Source: Acanthosepion lycidas
Lineage: Eukaryota; Mollusca; Cephalopoda; Sepiida; Sepiidae
Length of the DNA: 64,000 nucleotides
Reading direction: 5' to 3'
NCBI GenBank assembly: GCA_963932145.1
Contig: OZ010600.1
Span: forward strand, 51,845,157 to 51,909,156
Shown: piece after piece, positions 41,930 to 55,239 of the stretch
Layout: every line of letters begins with the position of its first letter
How positions within the stretch are numbered: the first letter of the stretch is position 1
Notes under the pieces: model-generated
Database searches by the model: none
Seen by the model: the letters and a program-made list of their open reading frames with translations, nothing else
What the model was told of the DNA's origin: nothing
Program-made: the position numbers and the translations under genes

Positions 41930-42165
41930 CTCTGTGGCCGAGCGATTTAAAGCACTCCGGATCAGATGGCGGTTTCACCTAAAGAGGGAGAAACTGGTTG
42001 GAAGCCTGTCGGATGGCGCATTCTCTTTGTTAAGACTCTCGAATGCACGGGCTGGTAAATATAATTCGCACTGCTAAAAAATAAGATAAGGGGCGTTTAC
42101 TCACACACATGTATCCACTAAAATATAAAGTTTAAAGGTTTTAAAGAGGACAATCCTTCATCAGA
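41930..42165 (+). mobile_element. SINE-like repeat with tRNA-like head
   Basis: CTCTGTGGCCGAGCGATTTA, then AAGCactccgg closely resembles the 5' half of a class II tRNA (Leu/Ser type), including a box A. No box B (GGTTCGANTCC) follows at the right distance, so it is not a tRNA gene. The body to about 42060 is G+C-richer than the flanks. A CTGATGA-containing, hammerhead-like block on the minus strand at 42130-42164 lies at the right side. Confidence 0.5.
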
Positions 42166-42737
42166 TCGTGTAGACTGGTGTTAAATAATCATAAAGAAAG
42201 AAGTTTACCAAATAACAAAATAGATGTCAATTGACTTCCAACAGTAGCAACAGCAAAAATTGATAGCACATTTAACTCGAAGGGAAAATAAAGATTTAAT
42301 CAAGATGTTGACTTTTCACACTATTGTATACAAAGTGTTAGGAAGGAAACTCAATACGAGAAAGTCAGATAACGGTGAATTTGAGAAACCTGTTATCCTG
42401 AAAACCTGGAAGACAGAACCTTGTTATTGTTGTTACTGTTGTGGGGGTTAATTCTTTCTCCGCCTCGGCAAACGGAAATTCAAGCGTCAAACAAAAGAAA
42501 ACATTGGGTAGGGGTAAATAAATGTATAATTTATTTACATATATACAAAACCGGTAACTTATATCGGCTGTGGTTCCTAATGCACCAGAGAGCGAGGGTG
42601 GTGACATTAGAAGTGAAATGGACATTGGTGGTGGCCGTCATCAGTGGCGTCTCTCTCTTTCTCAGAGTGTCGGTGTTGACATCGAACGCTGATCTGTGTC
42701 ACACCTCTTTCTCATCTTGGTCTGTGTTGGGTTTGTA

Positions 42738-42738
<1 letters not shown>
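42166..42738. other. Unassigned, complex sequence
   Basis: Open frames run through this block (42260-42451 plus; 42365-42625 minus; 42421-42807 plus), but none shows a domain and the last ends in (TA)n translation. Its base composition is more balanced than the flanks. It may be an unrecognised repeat. Confidence 0.35.
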
Positions 42739-42739
<1 letters not shown>

Positions 42740-42808
<69 letters not shown>

Positions 42809-42849
42809 TTAAATATATATAAATATATATATATTTAAATATTAAATAT

Positions 42850-42888
<39 letters not shown>
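42740..42888. repeat. (TA)n followed by (GT)n microsatellites
   Basis: About 33 TA units to 42805, an AT-rich interlude, then (GT)n at 42857-42888. Confidence 0.95.
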
Positions 42889-42892
<4 letters not shown>

Positions 42893-43329
42893 TAGTCGGC
42901 TCGAAAGGTTTTAGTTTTTCATCGGGTGTGGCTCTGAGTGGTCATAATATATTATTAATTTTGTTCTAGTTCAAAAAGATGTATGTGTGGAACTGATGCG
43001 CAGAAAACGTATTTACGCAATCCGTTTTGGGTCGTCGAACAGTCAACATCCGGTTTGGGTAGAAAATATAAGAGGCAAGAGAAACTGTTTAAATAGAAAT
43101 ATTTTATAAATTTCCTACTCGGACTAAAAGCACTGGCAAACAAAATCTACACGTGTTAATGACGGGTCGTGATTACTTGCAGAGGTGAAAGAAGATGGAA
43201 TAAATTTCAACAAGGCGGTATTTTCATGTTTTTTTTTTTTTTATTTAACTGAGTAACAAAGGGGAGAAGTACTCGTGTATGCGTGTAAAGGAAAGATGAC
43301 ATTAAAAGTCAAGCATCATGTGAGTGATA

Positions 43330-43367
<38 letters not shown>

Positions 43368-45361
43368 TCTAATCAGCTGGGGTAAGATATCCCCATGCAT
43401 GAGATAAGGTTCCGGTGGTGTTGTCGCTACCGCATGCTAAATGAAAAAGAGAGAAAAAAAGTAAGAAGACAGGTGTACGAGTATGGAGTGAGGATAAAAG
43501 CAAAAAAAACGATAATTTTGAAAATGTAAGTTTCCTTCGGGATTCGAAACTCGATTTGTTAATTTGAACGAAGGAAAATATTATGGTAACAAGTACGGAA
43601 ATGTGTGTACGTGCAATTAGTCATTGAAGTTTGTTCAGTTATCTAGATCTTCGGCTAACAAATACGTTCCTATCGAGAATTGAGGTTAAAAGGTTAGTGG
43701 ACAGTGTTGAACAAAGCTTCCTGACACACCTATTTCTGAAAAAAAAAAAAAAAAAAAAAAAAGAAAGGAAGGAAAAAAAAGAAAGAAAAATACTATGCCA
43801 AGAACTGTCGGGCAAAGCCAGTTGATCTTACTGTGAAATTCTTAGCCGTGTAAAACCAGAATCCCTACTGCATATCGTTTAGGGGGAGGGATCGAAGAAT
43901 GTGAAGATATTTTCCAACAGGTGTGAATCGCCTCAACGCGCTCTGCCCTTCTCCAGAAAAAATGTTAATTTTTATAGAAACAGCAAGTAGCAGTCGCTCA
44001 GGGTGAATTTGAGAAATATTTCTAGAGTTCGGGAGTTAGTTTTCGGAGAGAAGTAGAAACGACTGTCTCGCCGAAAACAGGACCGTGGCTGCTCAACGAA
44101 CCAGATGACTGCTGCTGCTGATTGCTAATTTTAGGCTGTTTCGTGAATGAACTTACGATAATTCAGGAAGTTTGACAACACCTTTTATGTTTTTATTATT
44201 TGTTTCTTGTGGATCCGCAAAGAAACTCATAAGAATGAATTTAACTTTTAATATTTTTATTGTTTGAAGTTGTTGAACTATTCCCAAAGCATTTAAAGAA
44301 AATTATTTGTTACTGTAACCGTAACGTCTCTAGTTGAAGGAAAATAAAACTTCAGATTTTCTTTTATTATCGCATCTGGTGTTGCGACATTTCTTCCTTG
44401 ATTTCGACATCTGAGGAAACCTGAGACGACATTCGTAGATGATCTATTAAAATTTATCACGGCGCAATTTTGTTACTTTTAGTAGCAAATTGTGATAGAC
44501 AGCAGACCCAACTTCGGCACAGAGAGGATCTTTTTGGCCAGGGATCAAGGAACAGTTCTGCCTCATGCCAATAACCAGATTGCAGTTGGTGAAGTGACAA
44601 GATGGTATTCAGCGACGTGACCAAGTCTATATCTGGGACTGGATCGGCTTACGGCCACAGAAAGTGTCCCGTTTTGATAACTGTTTAACAGCGCCCTCTA
44701 ATTGCATCTTGGCAAAGCCATAGGGGATATACCCAAATAACAAAAAAAAAAAAAAAAAAAAAAACATTAAAAAACTGACAATTTTTGTTGGTATTTGAAT
44801 TTTCCTTATTTTTCATAAACAAGTTTAGTTAATCAACGGAATCAAAAAATGAAATTATATTTTATGAGAATAATTTTCAAAATCATAGAATACGAAATCA
44901 TTGTTCAGTTTATGAAAGTTTTTAAACTATTATGATAAAAATATCCTTGAGACCACCAAACCAGACATTAGCACTATTGAAAAAAAAAATGCCTTTTCGT
45001 TGATGTGGTTGTTCCTGGTGACCATAATAACAAGGTTAAAGAAATTGAAAAACTTAAATAAAAAAGTACACTGGCCTCTGAGGTCAGTGTACTTTTGAGG
45101 TTGCCAGAATGTGTGACATTCAGTCAACTATTGCCCCAGTTATCATTAGGCAGTTGGTGTCTATACCTTCGAGCCTAAAGGCGTACATTAAGAAAATCGG
45201 AATAAAGTCTAGTATTCCCCCTCGCTTCAGAAGTCTGCGTTGCTTGGCTTTGCAAATATTCTGTGAAAGGTGATATCTGTTTGAGATCGTACGACATGAT
45301 GGAGAACACTCATAATACAAAATCTTCGGTTGAAAACGAAAAATCACGTGAAAGATAATAA

Positions 45362-45403
<42 letters not shown>

Positions 45404-45445
45404 CTCTATATGAGAAAGAAAAGTAGGTTGATTAAGTAAAGCAGT
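42889..45445. other. Unassigned sequence with several simple repeats
   Basis: (GT)n at 43331-43364, an A run at 43739-43760, another at 44743-44764 and (TAA)n at 45358-45404. Segments at 43900-44110 and 44390-44720 are more G+C-rich and look like old unique or UTR sequence, but no frame or family is evident. Confidence 0.4.
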
Positions 45446-45449
45446 CCTT

Positions 45450-47485
45450 CACCGCCGAACATCACCTCCCGTTCCAAGTGAGAGATAGTCGTATGCTTTC
45501 GGTCATGGAAATCAAAGAAATTCACTTCAAAGTTGCCGTAATTGTATCAAAGCACCATTGAAACGATGTCAATCTACTCTGTCCTTAAAGTGTCAAGCTC
45601 ACTGCTACACTACCACACTGACCAGCTGCAATGTATAGCATCTCGCAAATTCGGTTCTAGAGATTATGGGCGGTTTTGTAAGAGTGTGCTGAACAACAGC
45701 ATATCCTCAATCCCTCCTCTATTCAATCAATTCGAAGTCCTGACATCTACAGCAGATAAGGTTGAAGGCTTTGCCCAGAAATTCTTTTTCAATTCAACAC
45801 CAGACTCACTTGAAGTACTAACAGCTGATCTCTCTTCTAGAACTGAGTGATATGTGCATAACCCCGTCACAGGTCTCAGACATTATTCCTAAATTAGACT
45901 CTCATAAGGCAAGCGTAGGTGACGGGATACAAGCCGTCGTCCTAAAGAAATGTGTTCCCGAGTTGACTCCAGTTCTCTCCAAACTCTACAACTATTGCCT
46001 CACTGTTTCCTGCTTGTTGGAAGTCCTCCTCTGTAATTCCTGTTTTTAAGAATTGTGGAGGACCTTCTGACCCTTCTAAATATTACCCTATTAGTCTCCT
46101 ACCGCATTTCGGCAAAGTTTTCGAGGCTTTAATCAATGCTTAGTGGTTAAGCACCTTATCTCTCACGACCTACTCTCTGACAAACAACATGGCTTCCGTT
46201 TTGCCTGATCTACCGCTGATGTGCTCACGGCCATCACTGAATATGTATATCAAGTGCGTCTTGGTATGTATATAATACCGGCGAAGCTTGAGCTGTGACT
46301 CTAGATATCCGGAAGGCGTTTGACAGGGTTTGGTCTTCTACGTAAGCTTCAGGGCTACTGGACGTGTGTTTGATTTAAATCAGTCATTCCTATCAAATCG
46401 TGAAATGAAGGTCATTTTGAATGGGCTTGCTTCCAGATCCTTTCACACTAACTCCAGTGTCTAAATCCTGGGTCCTACGCTGTTACCGATCTTCATCAAT
46501 GATCTCCCTGATGTCATCAGTTTCCAAGTAGGCATTTATACTGATGACACTAACATTTACACCTGTTTCGATAGCAAATCTACCAGAATTGACAAAGTTA
46601 ACCTGTCTGCTGCTCTTGAAAAGGACCTCCAATCAGTGGTTAACTGAGACAGGAAATGGCTTGTAAATTTTAATGACCCTAAAAAGAAACTGCTTTCATT
46701 TAATCACTATAGAGAAACTTTCCTGTCCGCCATCAGCATGACTGATGCTAGACTCTTGGAAAGCAACATACTGCCCCTTCTTTGCCTCACGTTTTCAACA
46801 GACTTGCAGTGGAACGACTACATCGAATCAAGAGCTGCATCTATTGCAAGGAAAACTGGGTCACTGTGTCGTGCCAGAAGGTTTTTCTCATCAGAGTCCA
46901 TCTTGCACATTTACAAATCTACCATTCGTCCGTGAATTGAATACTGTTGTCATATCTGGTCAGGCGCTCCTGCTGCTCATCTCGAGGTTCCTGACAAGAT
47001 CCAAAGAAGGCTCTACAATATAATCAATCCTGGCTTGGCATCTCGACTTCAGTCACTTTTTTACCGTCATGAAGGTGGCTTCCCTCTGTCTCTTCTACAA
47101 ATATTTTCATGGCTACTGCTCTGATGACCTTTTCCCCTGGTGCCTGGACTACGTGAGTTTAAGCGTGCTACAAGATTGGCATCTAGGTCCCACCCTTTAC
47201 TGCTGAATTAAATAAACGTAACCGCCACTTCTACTTCAACAGTTTTTTTTTCGCACTTCTCGCCTGTGGAACACCCTTCCATTTCTTTGCTTAATTATAA
47301 TCTTCAAAAATGTAAATGCAATATCAATCACCATCTTCTATCTTCTTGAACCTCGTTCAGTTTTTATCCTTTCCTCGGTTCCTCCTATACCCAGTCTTTT
47401 GTCTCACCTTCACTCTCTGTAACCCCCTGCGTACTAGTGGCATTCCTGTCTTGCTTGGGGTGAAATGATTATAAAAAAAAAAGTT
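45450..47485 (+). pseudogene. Jockey/CR1-like LINE, 5'-truncated, about 2 kb
   Basis: This is the longest LINE copy here. In order on the plus strand: a pre-RT region (45542-45850, CKSVLNNSISSIPPLFNQFE); the first RT motif (45852-46000, LDSHKASVGDGIQAVVLKKC); DIRKAFDRVW near 46305; LGPTLLPIFINDL near 46475; YTDDTNIYTCFD near 46535, the FADD-type catalytic box with both aspartates kept; the thumb with HIYKSTIRP at 46905; GAPAAHLE then DKIQRRLY near 46960; and a C-terminal block ending before the 3' tail gcttggggtgaaat and A run at 47455-47480. These motifs lie in several frames with internal stops (for instance after 45849), so it is dead. The endonuclease domain is missing. The clade is inferred from motifs. 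Confidence 0.82.
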
Positions 47486-47671
47486 GGAAACAGTTTCATT
47501 TTCCGACCGGGAAACCTACATAATGCTATTAAGTAGGAAATAATTGTTAAATGAGGAAGGGAAAGTTGGTACTGGAAGGAAAGAAAGCTGAAAAGAAAAC
47601 CAGGTGAAAGGAAAAAAAAATAAATAGATACATATATAGAGGAGAGAGAATGAAAACAGATGAAAAACGTA

Positions 47672-47716
47672 GAGAGAGAGAGAGAGAGAGAGTGAGAGAG
47701 AGAGAGAGAGTGAAAG
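47672..47716. repeat. (GA)n microsatellite
   Basis: About 22 GA units with two interruptions. The serine/leucine-rich minus frames here are from this array. Confidence 0.92.
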
Positions 47717-47944
47717 AAATATGTTTGCTTGTTGGATATCAAAATACAACGAGGAAAAGAGTGAAAGATGTAAAAACTGAGATAAATTAAAGGTCCTTAT
47801 AAAGATAACAAAAAAAAAAAAAAAAGAGAGAAAGAGAAAATCGAAAGGATGTAGTTAGAAATATTTGTGCAGTCATTCCTCGTTCCTTTTTTGTACATGA
47901 AATTAATCGATGTTTTTTTTTATCATCTTTTAAGTGCTGTGTTG

Positions 47945-48165
47945 TTTCAGGACATAGGCGATCATGGCTCTCCCCAGTTTCTTCTCCCTAAGCAATCTTT
48001 GATGCTTCTAGCATAACTCCCTGTCCCCGTTCTGCTATCCGCCCACGCATATTTGGTAGAATTATCGCTGTTTCCCTCTGCTCCTTCTTACTTTATGTCC
48101 CGTGAGTGTTAAATTCTCCAGGTCCACTATCCTCATTGTGTCCCAGAAATTTTAAAACCGAACCA
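47945..48165 (-). mobile_element. RTE-like LINE 3' end, third copy
   Basis: The blocks tttcaggacataggcgatca, tggctctccc, ccgtgagtgttaaattctcc and aggtccac match the 3' end region of the 6.8-kb copy. About 220 bp, no coding part of note. Confidence 0.6.
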
Positions 48166-51100
48166 AGATAGAGCAGAAACACGATAAATGGATGATATTC
48201 TTCTTAGTAGTCAACACCCGTGGAATTTCCACGGGTCAAAGAGTACACCTACCATAGTTACAGCTTGGAAAAAGTTTGTAGTTAAAGTGGTAGTAAGTTT
48301 TAAAAGTGATTTTTTTTACTTGCTATCCCACTTTCTTTATCCTAACAAAGCCAGACAGAAAAATCGGTCTATCAATTTTAAAAATCTACTGAATGTTTTT
48401 GCAGTAGAAGTTTCATTTTTTACAAGTCATAAAAGAAAACTACACACCCGCGAGATAAAAATCAAATTAAAATTTAATTGAAACTTGTATGAGTAATGAT
48501 AATCTCATGAATACTTCTTTTTACAAATCAATGGCTGTTGGAAGAATTGCTATTAAAAATTAAAAACACGAATACTAGATGTGTTTAGTTTGTATGTGTG
48601 TTAGAACTTCACTAGCATTCTGTACAGACAGTACAAGAAGAAACTAGTTCTCAGACAATGAACATTAACACTTGCACCATAGAAACATGTGCAACTAATT
48701 TACACCTGATAAATACTTTTATTTATTTTCTGCTGATAATCAACACTATTAGCAATACGAAACACAATTTTGAATGAAAACAAGCAAAATACACTTATAA
48801 AAAAAAACTTTTTTTTTCGTTTTTGACAGATTCATTCAAATATTTTCCTGAGATACATTCCCTCCCACAACCTTTCATGACCATCATCAATGTTTTAAAA
48901 TTGTCTAATGAACAACATATCAATCGATAGAAACAACCTACAAGACTTAAAAACGAAGCTATATACACATTTAGAATCACCACTGAGAATCGTAATTGAA
49001 GCCGTTTATCATCTTGACCACATAAAATTTAACAACTGACATTGTATGAGGAAGACGTCGGTAAAAGCCACCATGCCACGTTGCCGGTTGTTCAAATACC
49101 TACTTTCTACTATGGTAAGAAATTAACTTATTTTTTAAGTATCCTTATTGCTTAAAGTTTATATAACAGAACTTGAGATAATGCAAAAATAGCTCGAATC
49201 AGTAAGAAAATAACTTTTAAATATTTTTTCGTGTTTATTCACGCGGAGGCAAGATTTGGTCGCTTAGTACATAAACAAGGACTTCAAATTGTAAAATTAC
49301 CTGAGAGTTGTTGAATTAGATAGAAATATTTATTCTGAAGAAAACAAAGACGTTATATAACTTTGTCCTGAGATTAGCAGAAAAAAATAGTATAAATAAT
49401 GAGTTTGTATTTTAATTTTCAATGTTGTAAGCGACATGTATATGGCTGGAGTGGGTGGGGGAAAGAAGGTGGGTGACTGACAATGATTTTGCTTTGCTGA
49501 CGCTTTGTAAATAAAGACAGAAAAACATTTATTGAAGTCTGGTTTTGACTGCAGTAACGTCCAGTTTGTCTCATGTGAAGCTAATTATGTTTATATGGAT
49601 GCATAGTTGAGGTAATGTGCTATGATTATATCGCTTTGTATCTAATTCTGCACTTTTTAAGAATTTTTAATTTTAATTTACTTTTTAACACCCGAGAAGA
49701 ATCTTAGTTTATCTTACACTCAATTGACACTTGTGATTGTTGTTTTTTAAATAAATGTTAATGTTGTTGGGACAGCCTGTCAAGCTTTTTCGTTATTTTT
49801 TTCATTATTGTTGTTTATTTCTGTTAATTTTGCACATGTGGAGATATTTTATAGTTCCTAAGTGTGATATAATTGCAAAGAGGCAAAAAATACATTCCTA
49901 TCAAAATAACGTTATTGCTTTGATTTTAGGACAATCGTTCTGATTTCTTTAGAAAAATATTGACAAGGAAGTGTTTGTAACATTTTTTTTTGATTTATTT
50001 TTTACCTGCATACTTGTTGTCATTGTATTGTATCTAAAAAAGAAAAATCACATCCAGACACGATCCATCAAAGTATTAATTTTAACTTCAATTCAGTGTT
50101 GTTTTGTTAGCAAGAGAGTACTTCAGTACTACAAAGAATAATTTTCAATTGAGTTTCTTATTCCTTGCATTTTTTAAGTTTGCTTTTTCGTAATAATGTT
50201 GCAATCGGTCAGTTTCACTTTTTTAAAATAAATAGTCAAATTATAACTTCTTACTCTCAAAAGTCAAAATAATTGTTTTTTAAAATAAGCATAAGACAAG
50301 TTAAAGTAATGAATTTTACTTTTTTTTGTTTAATCAACGCTTGTTCTTAGATAACCTTTCCTTTATTAATCAAAGTAAAGAATTCAATTTATTTTTCTTT
50401 TCTAGTATTTTTTATCTTTTTTTACCTTTTACCTTTTATACCAAAAACACTTGAAACAACCTTTATTGAAGAAATGATTTAGTTTTTCATGTTTTTTGAT
50501 AACTACAAAAAAAAAAGTCTATTCTTGATTTTAAATGCGTACAATTCAAACTTCTGTGTGTTAAAAGTTTCCAGTCAACTTTGAGATCGGTCAAACAAAC
50601 AGAAACTTAATTGTTTTCCTCTTTTAGACAGAAAAGAAAACAAACTTGGGTTTACTTATTTCATAGTTTACAACTACCAGTATTTATTCATTTTCACACA
50701 TTCAGGGAACAAAAATAAGTGAAAAAATCAATTTTGCTGTGTAATCTAAATTTTGTTTATGAATCACTGTAAGTCGTAACTTGATCACATGAAAAGGCCA
50801 CAGTCAACAATAATATTTAAAAAACAAAAAATAAAACCCAGTTCAAACTCTGAGCAGGAAAGTAGCAAACGAACAATTTTATTTTTCAAATTTTTTTTTT
50901 TCACTAATTCTTTTCTGTGTATTTTAAAAATCATTTGGAAAAGAAAACATTAAAGTACTCACAGTCATTGTCTGTTACGTGGTTTAAGTAGTATAGTTTT
51001 TAAAAGTTTTTTTTTTTCGTTTTTTGCTAAACTGTATTTTAAAAACTCTAGTTTTACTTCTTGTCTAAACTTTATTTGACGTGGACTTTTTTTAAAATGC

Positions 51101-52454
51101 TGATTTTTCATTATTTATCCGAAATCAGAAGTTGACGCTTTTTAGAATTTTTATTTTGGGTTTGTTGACCCTTTTCTTTGAAGATAGTTTAATTAATTGT
51201 AAAAAAAAAAAATAAAAAAATAAAGACAACTATGAATTTTCAATATTTTAGGGAGGATATCATTACGAAGAATTACATTCTTTATTTTCACAAATTTAAA
51301 AAAAAGGATTCTTTACACAAGTTTTCCTTAGCAGTTACCAAAAAGCAGGACAAACATAAAAATCGTAAAAAAATAATGATTATGTTAAAAAAAAAAAAAA
51401 TTAATTTGAAAATGTCATCATAAAATTCAAGTTTAAAAAAATTAAATCAGATTGTTTGATTTATTTCGCAATATTCCTAAATTTTAAATCCATAATTACA
51501 TTTTTATTTTGTCTACCCCCAAAAATTAATTTACTTACGGATGAATTTAATTAAAATTTAATTATTTAAAGAATCGGCTAATAATACCAAATAGATGACA
51601 TTTAAAAAAACAAGTTAATGAAGTTGAAGTAACAATTGAAGTAAATTTTGATTTTTATTAATTTTTTTTTTTAAGCGATATTATTTTACCCCAAATTTAT
51701 ATAAAAAAATATACTTAAAAAAAATTCTTATAACAATTTTGAAACTTCTTTTTTCAGTTTTTACATAATTTTTAACCAACTTTTCACTCAAACGTATTAT
51801 TATTTCAGTAATTTCACTAATACTTAACTTGTAGTGTACTAAAAAGTAAGACATACAGTTAAAAAAAATGTTGCTCATTTGATAATGACAAACGTTGTTA
51901 CAATGTTACTCATTTGTTTTTACTAGCTGTCAAGTTTTGATAGTCATTTTTCTGTAATTAACACTACACCATACCCAAAATAAAAATATTACTTTTAGAA
52001 CTTCTTCACATTTTTTTAAAATTTAAAGTACCTTTTAGTCTAGACACGCACACACAAAAAAAGCGTACACTGAGAAAACACCTTAAAAAAAAAAAAAAAA
52101 GGCAATAATTTGAAATTATCAAATTTTGCGTATAAAAGGATGCGAACGCCGTTAACGGTTACGGTTAAACGATATAAAAAAAATGCTAAATAAAAACAAT
52201 ATGCCTTCTTAGTTTAAGTTTTTCTTATTGTTCAAGGAGAGATGTAATTCAAATTGTAATAATTTAAAAATCAGGAATATTCTTGTAATTTAAATGACCC
52301 TTTTTTTTTTTTATTGGGTTGGTCTGTTCGTTCGTTTAAGTCGAAAATTTACTTACCGAAGGAACTTTTTGACCAACACAACTGAAGTTATTTTCAAATT
52401 AGTTTGTTTATTTTTGGTAAATAACTAGGAACATTGTACAACTAACCTTTTATC
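48166..52454. other. Long AT-rich stretch, no supported gene
   Basis: Over 4 kb of mostly A- and T-run-rich sequence. A 97-codon plus frame at 48188-48481 and lysine/isoleucine-rich frames elsewhere have no family resemblance and fit chance. One small candidate exon at 49073-49114 is noted in the findings. The segment 49430-49620 is more complex and might be a UTR. Confidence 0.45.
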
Positions 52455-52765
52455 TTGCTCGTGAGCGGTGATGGCTCTCTACTACTACTTGTCTTATTAA
52501 TTTTTGCTCATGTATTGCTACTTGTTCTGTCATCCATAGGTAACTTGCTATTTTCTCCCTGCTTCTCATTTCTTCATTCTGCCATGTGAGTGTTAAGTCC
52601 TCCAAGCCTTTTTTTCTCCTCATTTTGTGTTTAACATAGCTATCTTTTTCTGATTATTGTTAGTAATTTCTTTGCAGTTTCTCTATTCACCTCAAATCTT
52701 GCTATTTTTCATATTCTCTGTCCATTGTTGGGGGAACGACATCTTTTGCTTTTTAAAGTCCATTT
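52455..52765 (-). mobile_element. RTE-like LINE 3' end, fourth copy, degraded
   Basis: The blocks gagcggtgatggctctc, ctgttctgtcatcca, gccatgtgagtgttaagtcc and tccaagcc follow the order of the 6.8- and 47.9-kb copies with many differences. Confidence 0.5.
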
Positions 52766-53639
52766 TTTGTGTATAGAAACAAACAGTACAATACATTCAC
52801 ATTGAAAATCAGTGTTTTTTTTTTTTTCTTTTCTTTTCAATAATTTATCAGATCTCAAGTATTAGATAACAATATAACATTTATCTTTTTCTCAATACCA
52901 TTTGTCCAGTCAAACAATCTTTTTTAGGATTTTGAAAAGTAAAGATTATTACACTCTAAAAAAGTACATTATGATGATGAAACAATAATATCAATTGCAA
53001 GGTAGTAAAAATCACAATCCCATGCTTAACAATCTGTTGTGGGATTTATTTGAACTATTATCTGAAATAAGTGAATTACCAAAATTATACAATGAATATC
53101 TTCTATATTTCAACATGCTTTGTTTTTATTTTTCACGTCAAAAAAAACAAAACAAAAAAAAAACAAATAAAAGTTGACATGCTAAGCTAATTCTTTACTT
53201 TGTCTGTATTGCAGCTAATAATACTAACAATCCTTTGTTGTAATAAAGTTAGAATTACAAAACTCCTAAATGTCATTTTATGTCAAAACAAAGTGAAACA
53301 AAAATGTTTAGGCTACTCAAAAATAAAATAAAATAAAATAAATTAAAAAATACTTCAAAATGCTGAAAAGTTAATAATAAAAGGGAATTTTATGAAACTT
53401 ATTTCAGATTCTTTTTTTAATTTTAATGTTTTCTAATTTTTAAAAAAGTTATTTATAAAAATATTCACTAAATAATAGTTTTGTGTGCAAAAGTTTTCAG
53501 CAAAAATGCTTTTTTCACAAGATTGTTAATGTTGTCGATATGCCACTTAAACCAACAAACATCTATCAGTTATTTAAATGCTGAAATCTAAATATTTTGT
53601 ATAATATTTATTTATTTATTGAGATGATAATGGTTTTTA
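52766..53639. other. AT-rich stretch
   Basis: T and A runs (52816-52828, 53140-53165) and a short (AATAA)n-like run near 53320. Nothing else seen. Confidence 0.4.
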
Positions 53640-53800
53640 GTGATACAAGTCTTAGGTGGGGGAAGAAGATATTGATACACACCTATCGCAAGGGTATTTG
53701 CACGTAAGTGAATTTAACAAACCCAACTGGAACTCAGCTTTCTGATTAAAAATTCTGAGCCATTATTTATTACACCATCTGCATATCGAAGCTTTTTTCT
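53640..53800 (-). mobile_element. SINE copy, diverged
   Basis: The blocks gtgggggaagaaga, caagggtatttgcacgtaag, ggaactcagctttctgat and ctgagccattatttattaca follow the head half of the SINE at 61.6 kb. The box A/B matches are degraded. Confidence 0.6.
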
Positions 53801-55094
53801 TGGGTAAATTTGCTTTGTAACGCCCGCGCTTAATATCTCTTAAAATTTTCCTAAATCGTCATATTGCCGAGCTGCCACCCATCTAGGAACTGACCAAGCC
53901 CAATGTTGCTCAACTTCAGTGATTGTATGGAAACCGGTGTTTCAACATGATGTGGCTGTAAGCCTGTTTTCAAAAGAGTATAGATGACATTTGTGTGCAT
54001 TAGCATACATTTAAAATTCAAAATTTTATTTAAAATAAAAAGAAATCCTGATATAGTCTAATTATATGCAACTTTCTGATGGCTTTATTAGATCCTGTTT
54101 TTTTTCTGAAAGGGGAATTTTAATGAATCCCTTTTTAATTAGTGGATATTTAATAAGTTTAAAACAAAATGTCATAAATGATATTCCAATAATGAATAAT
54201 ATCTGAATACTCACTTGTGCAAAGAGTTCTTGTGATCAAATTATACGGAAAACACCAGTTACTATTTGATCACTGAAGTCAAGCCCAGTCAATTCTTAGA
54301 TGGCGAACTGCTTGGGAACACTGGGTACTTTAAGCAATCTCCTATTGTCTGAAATGTATTCCAGTCTTAACCTTTAGCACTTTATATTATTCATAAGTGC
54401 TGCTTCTCCTTCCACTATATATAGTTGTTACTCAAATACAAACAGTAGTAGCCTTGATCTTGATTTAAGTCAAATCTGTTTTTTACTGTTGCTATACCAG
54501 GGTGTGACAACACAATCATGAAATTTAAATATGTTATTTAACAATTTCAGTTAACTCTAATGACAGGATAAATGCTTTCCTTGGTGACTGAAACTGTGTA
54601 AAAAGTATTTAAAGTTAAATAAGCCATAAAAAACAAATCAAAAGGCACTTCTGAACTCTGAAGTATAATGAAGATCTGATACCTGGAAAAAAATTATTGT
54701 TTTGTTGCCTTTTATTAATGTAAGTTCTCTGAGAGAATATGAAGATTAATTTTCAGAATGAGTGAGTAAAAAGAATCCAGTGTATACATTATTTCTGAGT
54801 CTTAATAGTGTATTATTCTTTTTAACTTTTAAAATAAGTTATTGGTATAACCATAAATACTTATTAAGTTCCAGCTGAAGTATTGTTTAAAATGGACTTT
54901 CCTGTTTTCTTTGACATATAAGGGTCCAACAGTTCAGCTCTTAGAATTGAACAGCTGGACTACCTGCACATATGATTTTATTATAGCAGTGAAGGCTTGT
55001 GCAGAACTAACTATGCTTTTCGGAGGAACTGAATACAGAGAATTGTGGCTCATAGTGTACCACAAGGTCCCCAAACAGACCTGCTCAGATTAGA
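53801..55094. other. Unassigned sequence
   Basis: No repeat or gene recognised. A 60-codon plus frame at 54911-55093 has no domain. Confidence 0.4.
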
Positions 55095-55215
55095 GTTGTC
55101 CTTCTCCTAGACTGGTTACCAATCAAGTCTAAGAGGCCTGTCAATCCTACTATTTAACTCATAGATGGCATGGAGAAGAGATGGATTTACAGCTTTCCTA
55201 ATTGTTTAAAATACT
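55095..55215 (-). mobile_element. SINE fragment, tail half
   Basis: gttgtccttctcctagactg followed by gttaccaatcaagtctaagag and ggagaagagatggattta match the tail half of the SINE family. The tRNA-like head is missing. It lies next to the following mariner. Confidence 0.6.
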
Positions 55216-55239
55216 GATTTTTTTTTTTTTATTATCCTA

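Noticed and set aside
41930-42010. Functional tRNA gene
   Set aside because: The 5' half looks like a tRNA but the T arm/box B and acceptor 3' strand are not found.
42130-42164. Hammerhead-like motif on the minus strand
   Set aside because: CTGATGA and an AGGA/TCCT helix are present but GAAA is missing; too weak to list with the other three.
42421-42807. 128-codon plus-strand frame
   Set aside because: The last third is (TA)n translation and the rest shows no family resemblance.
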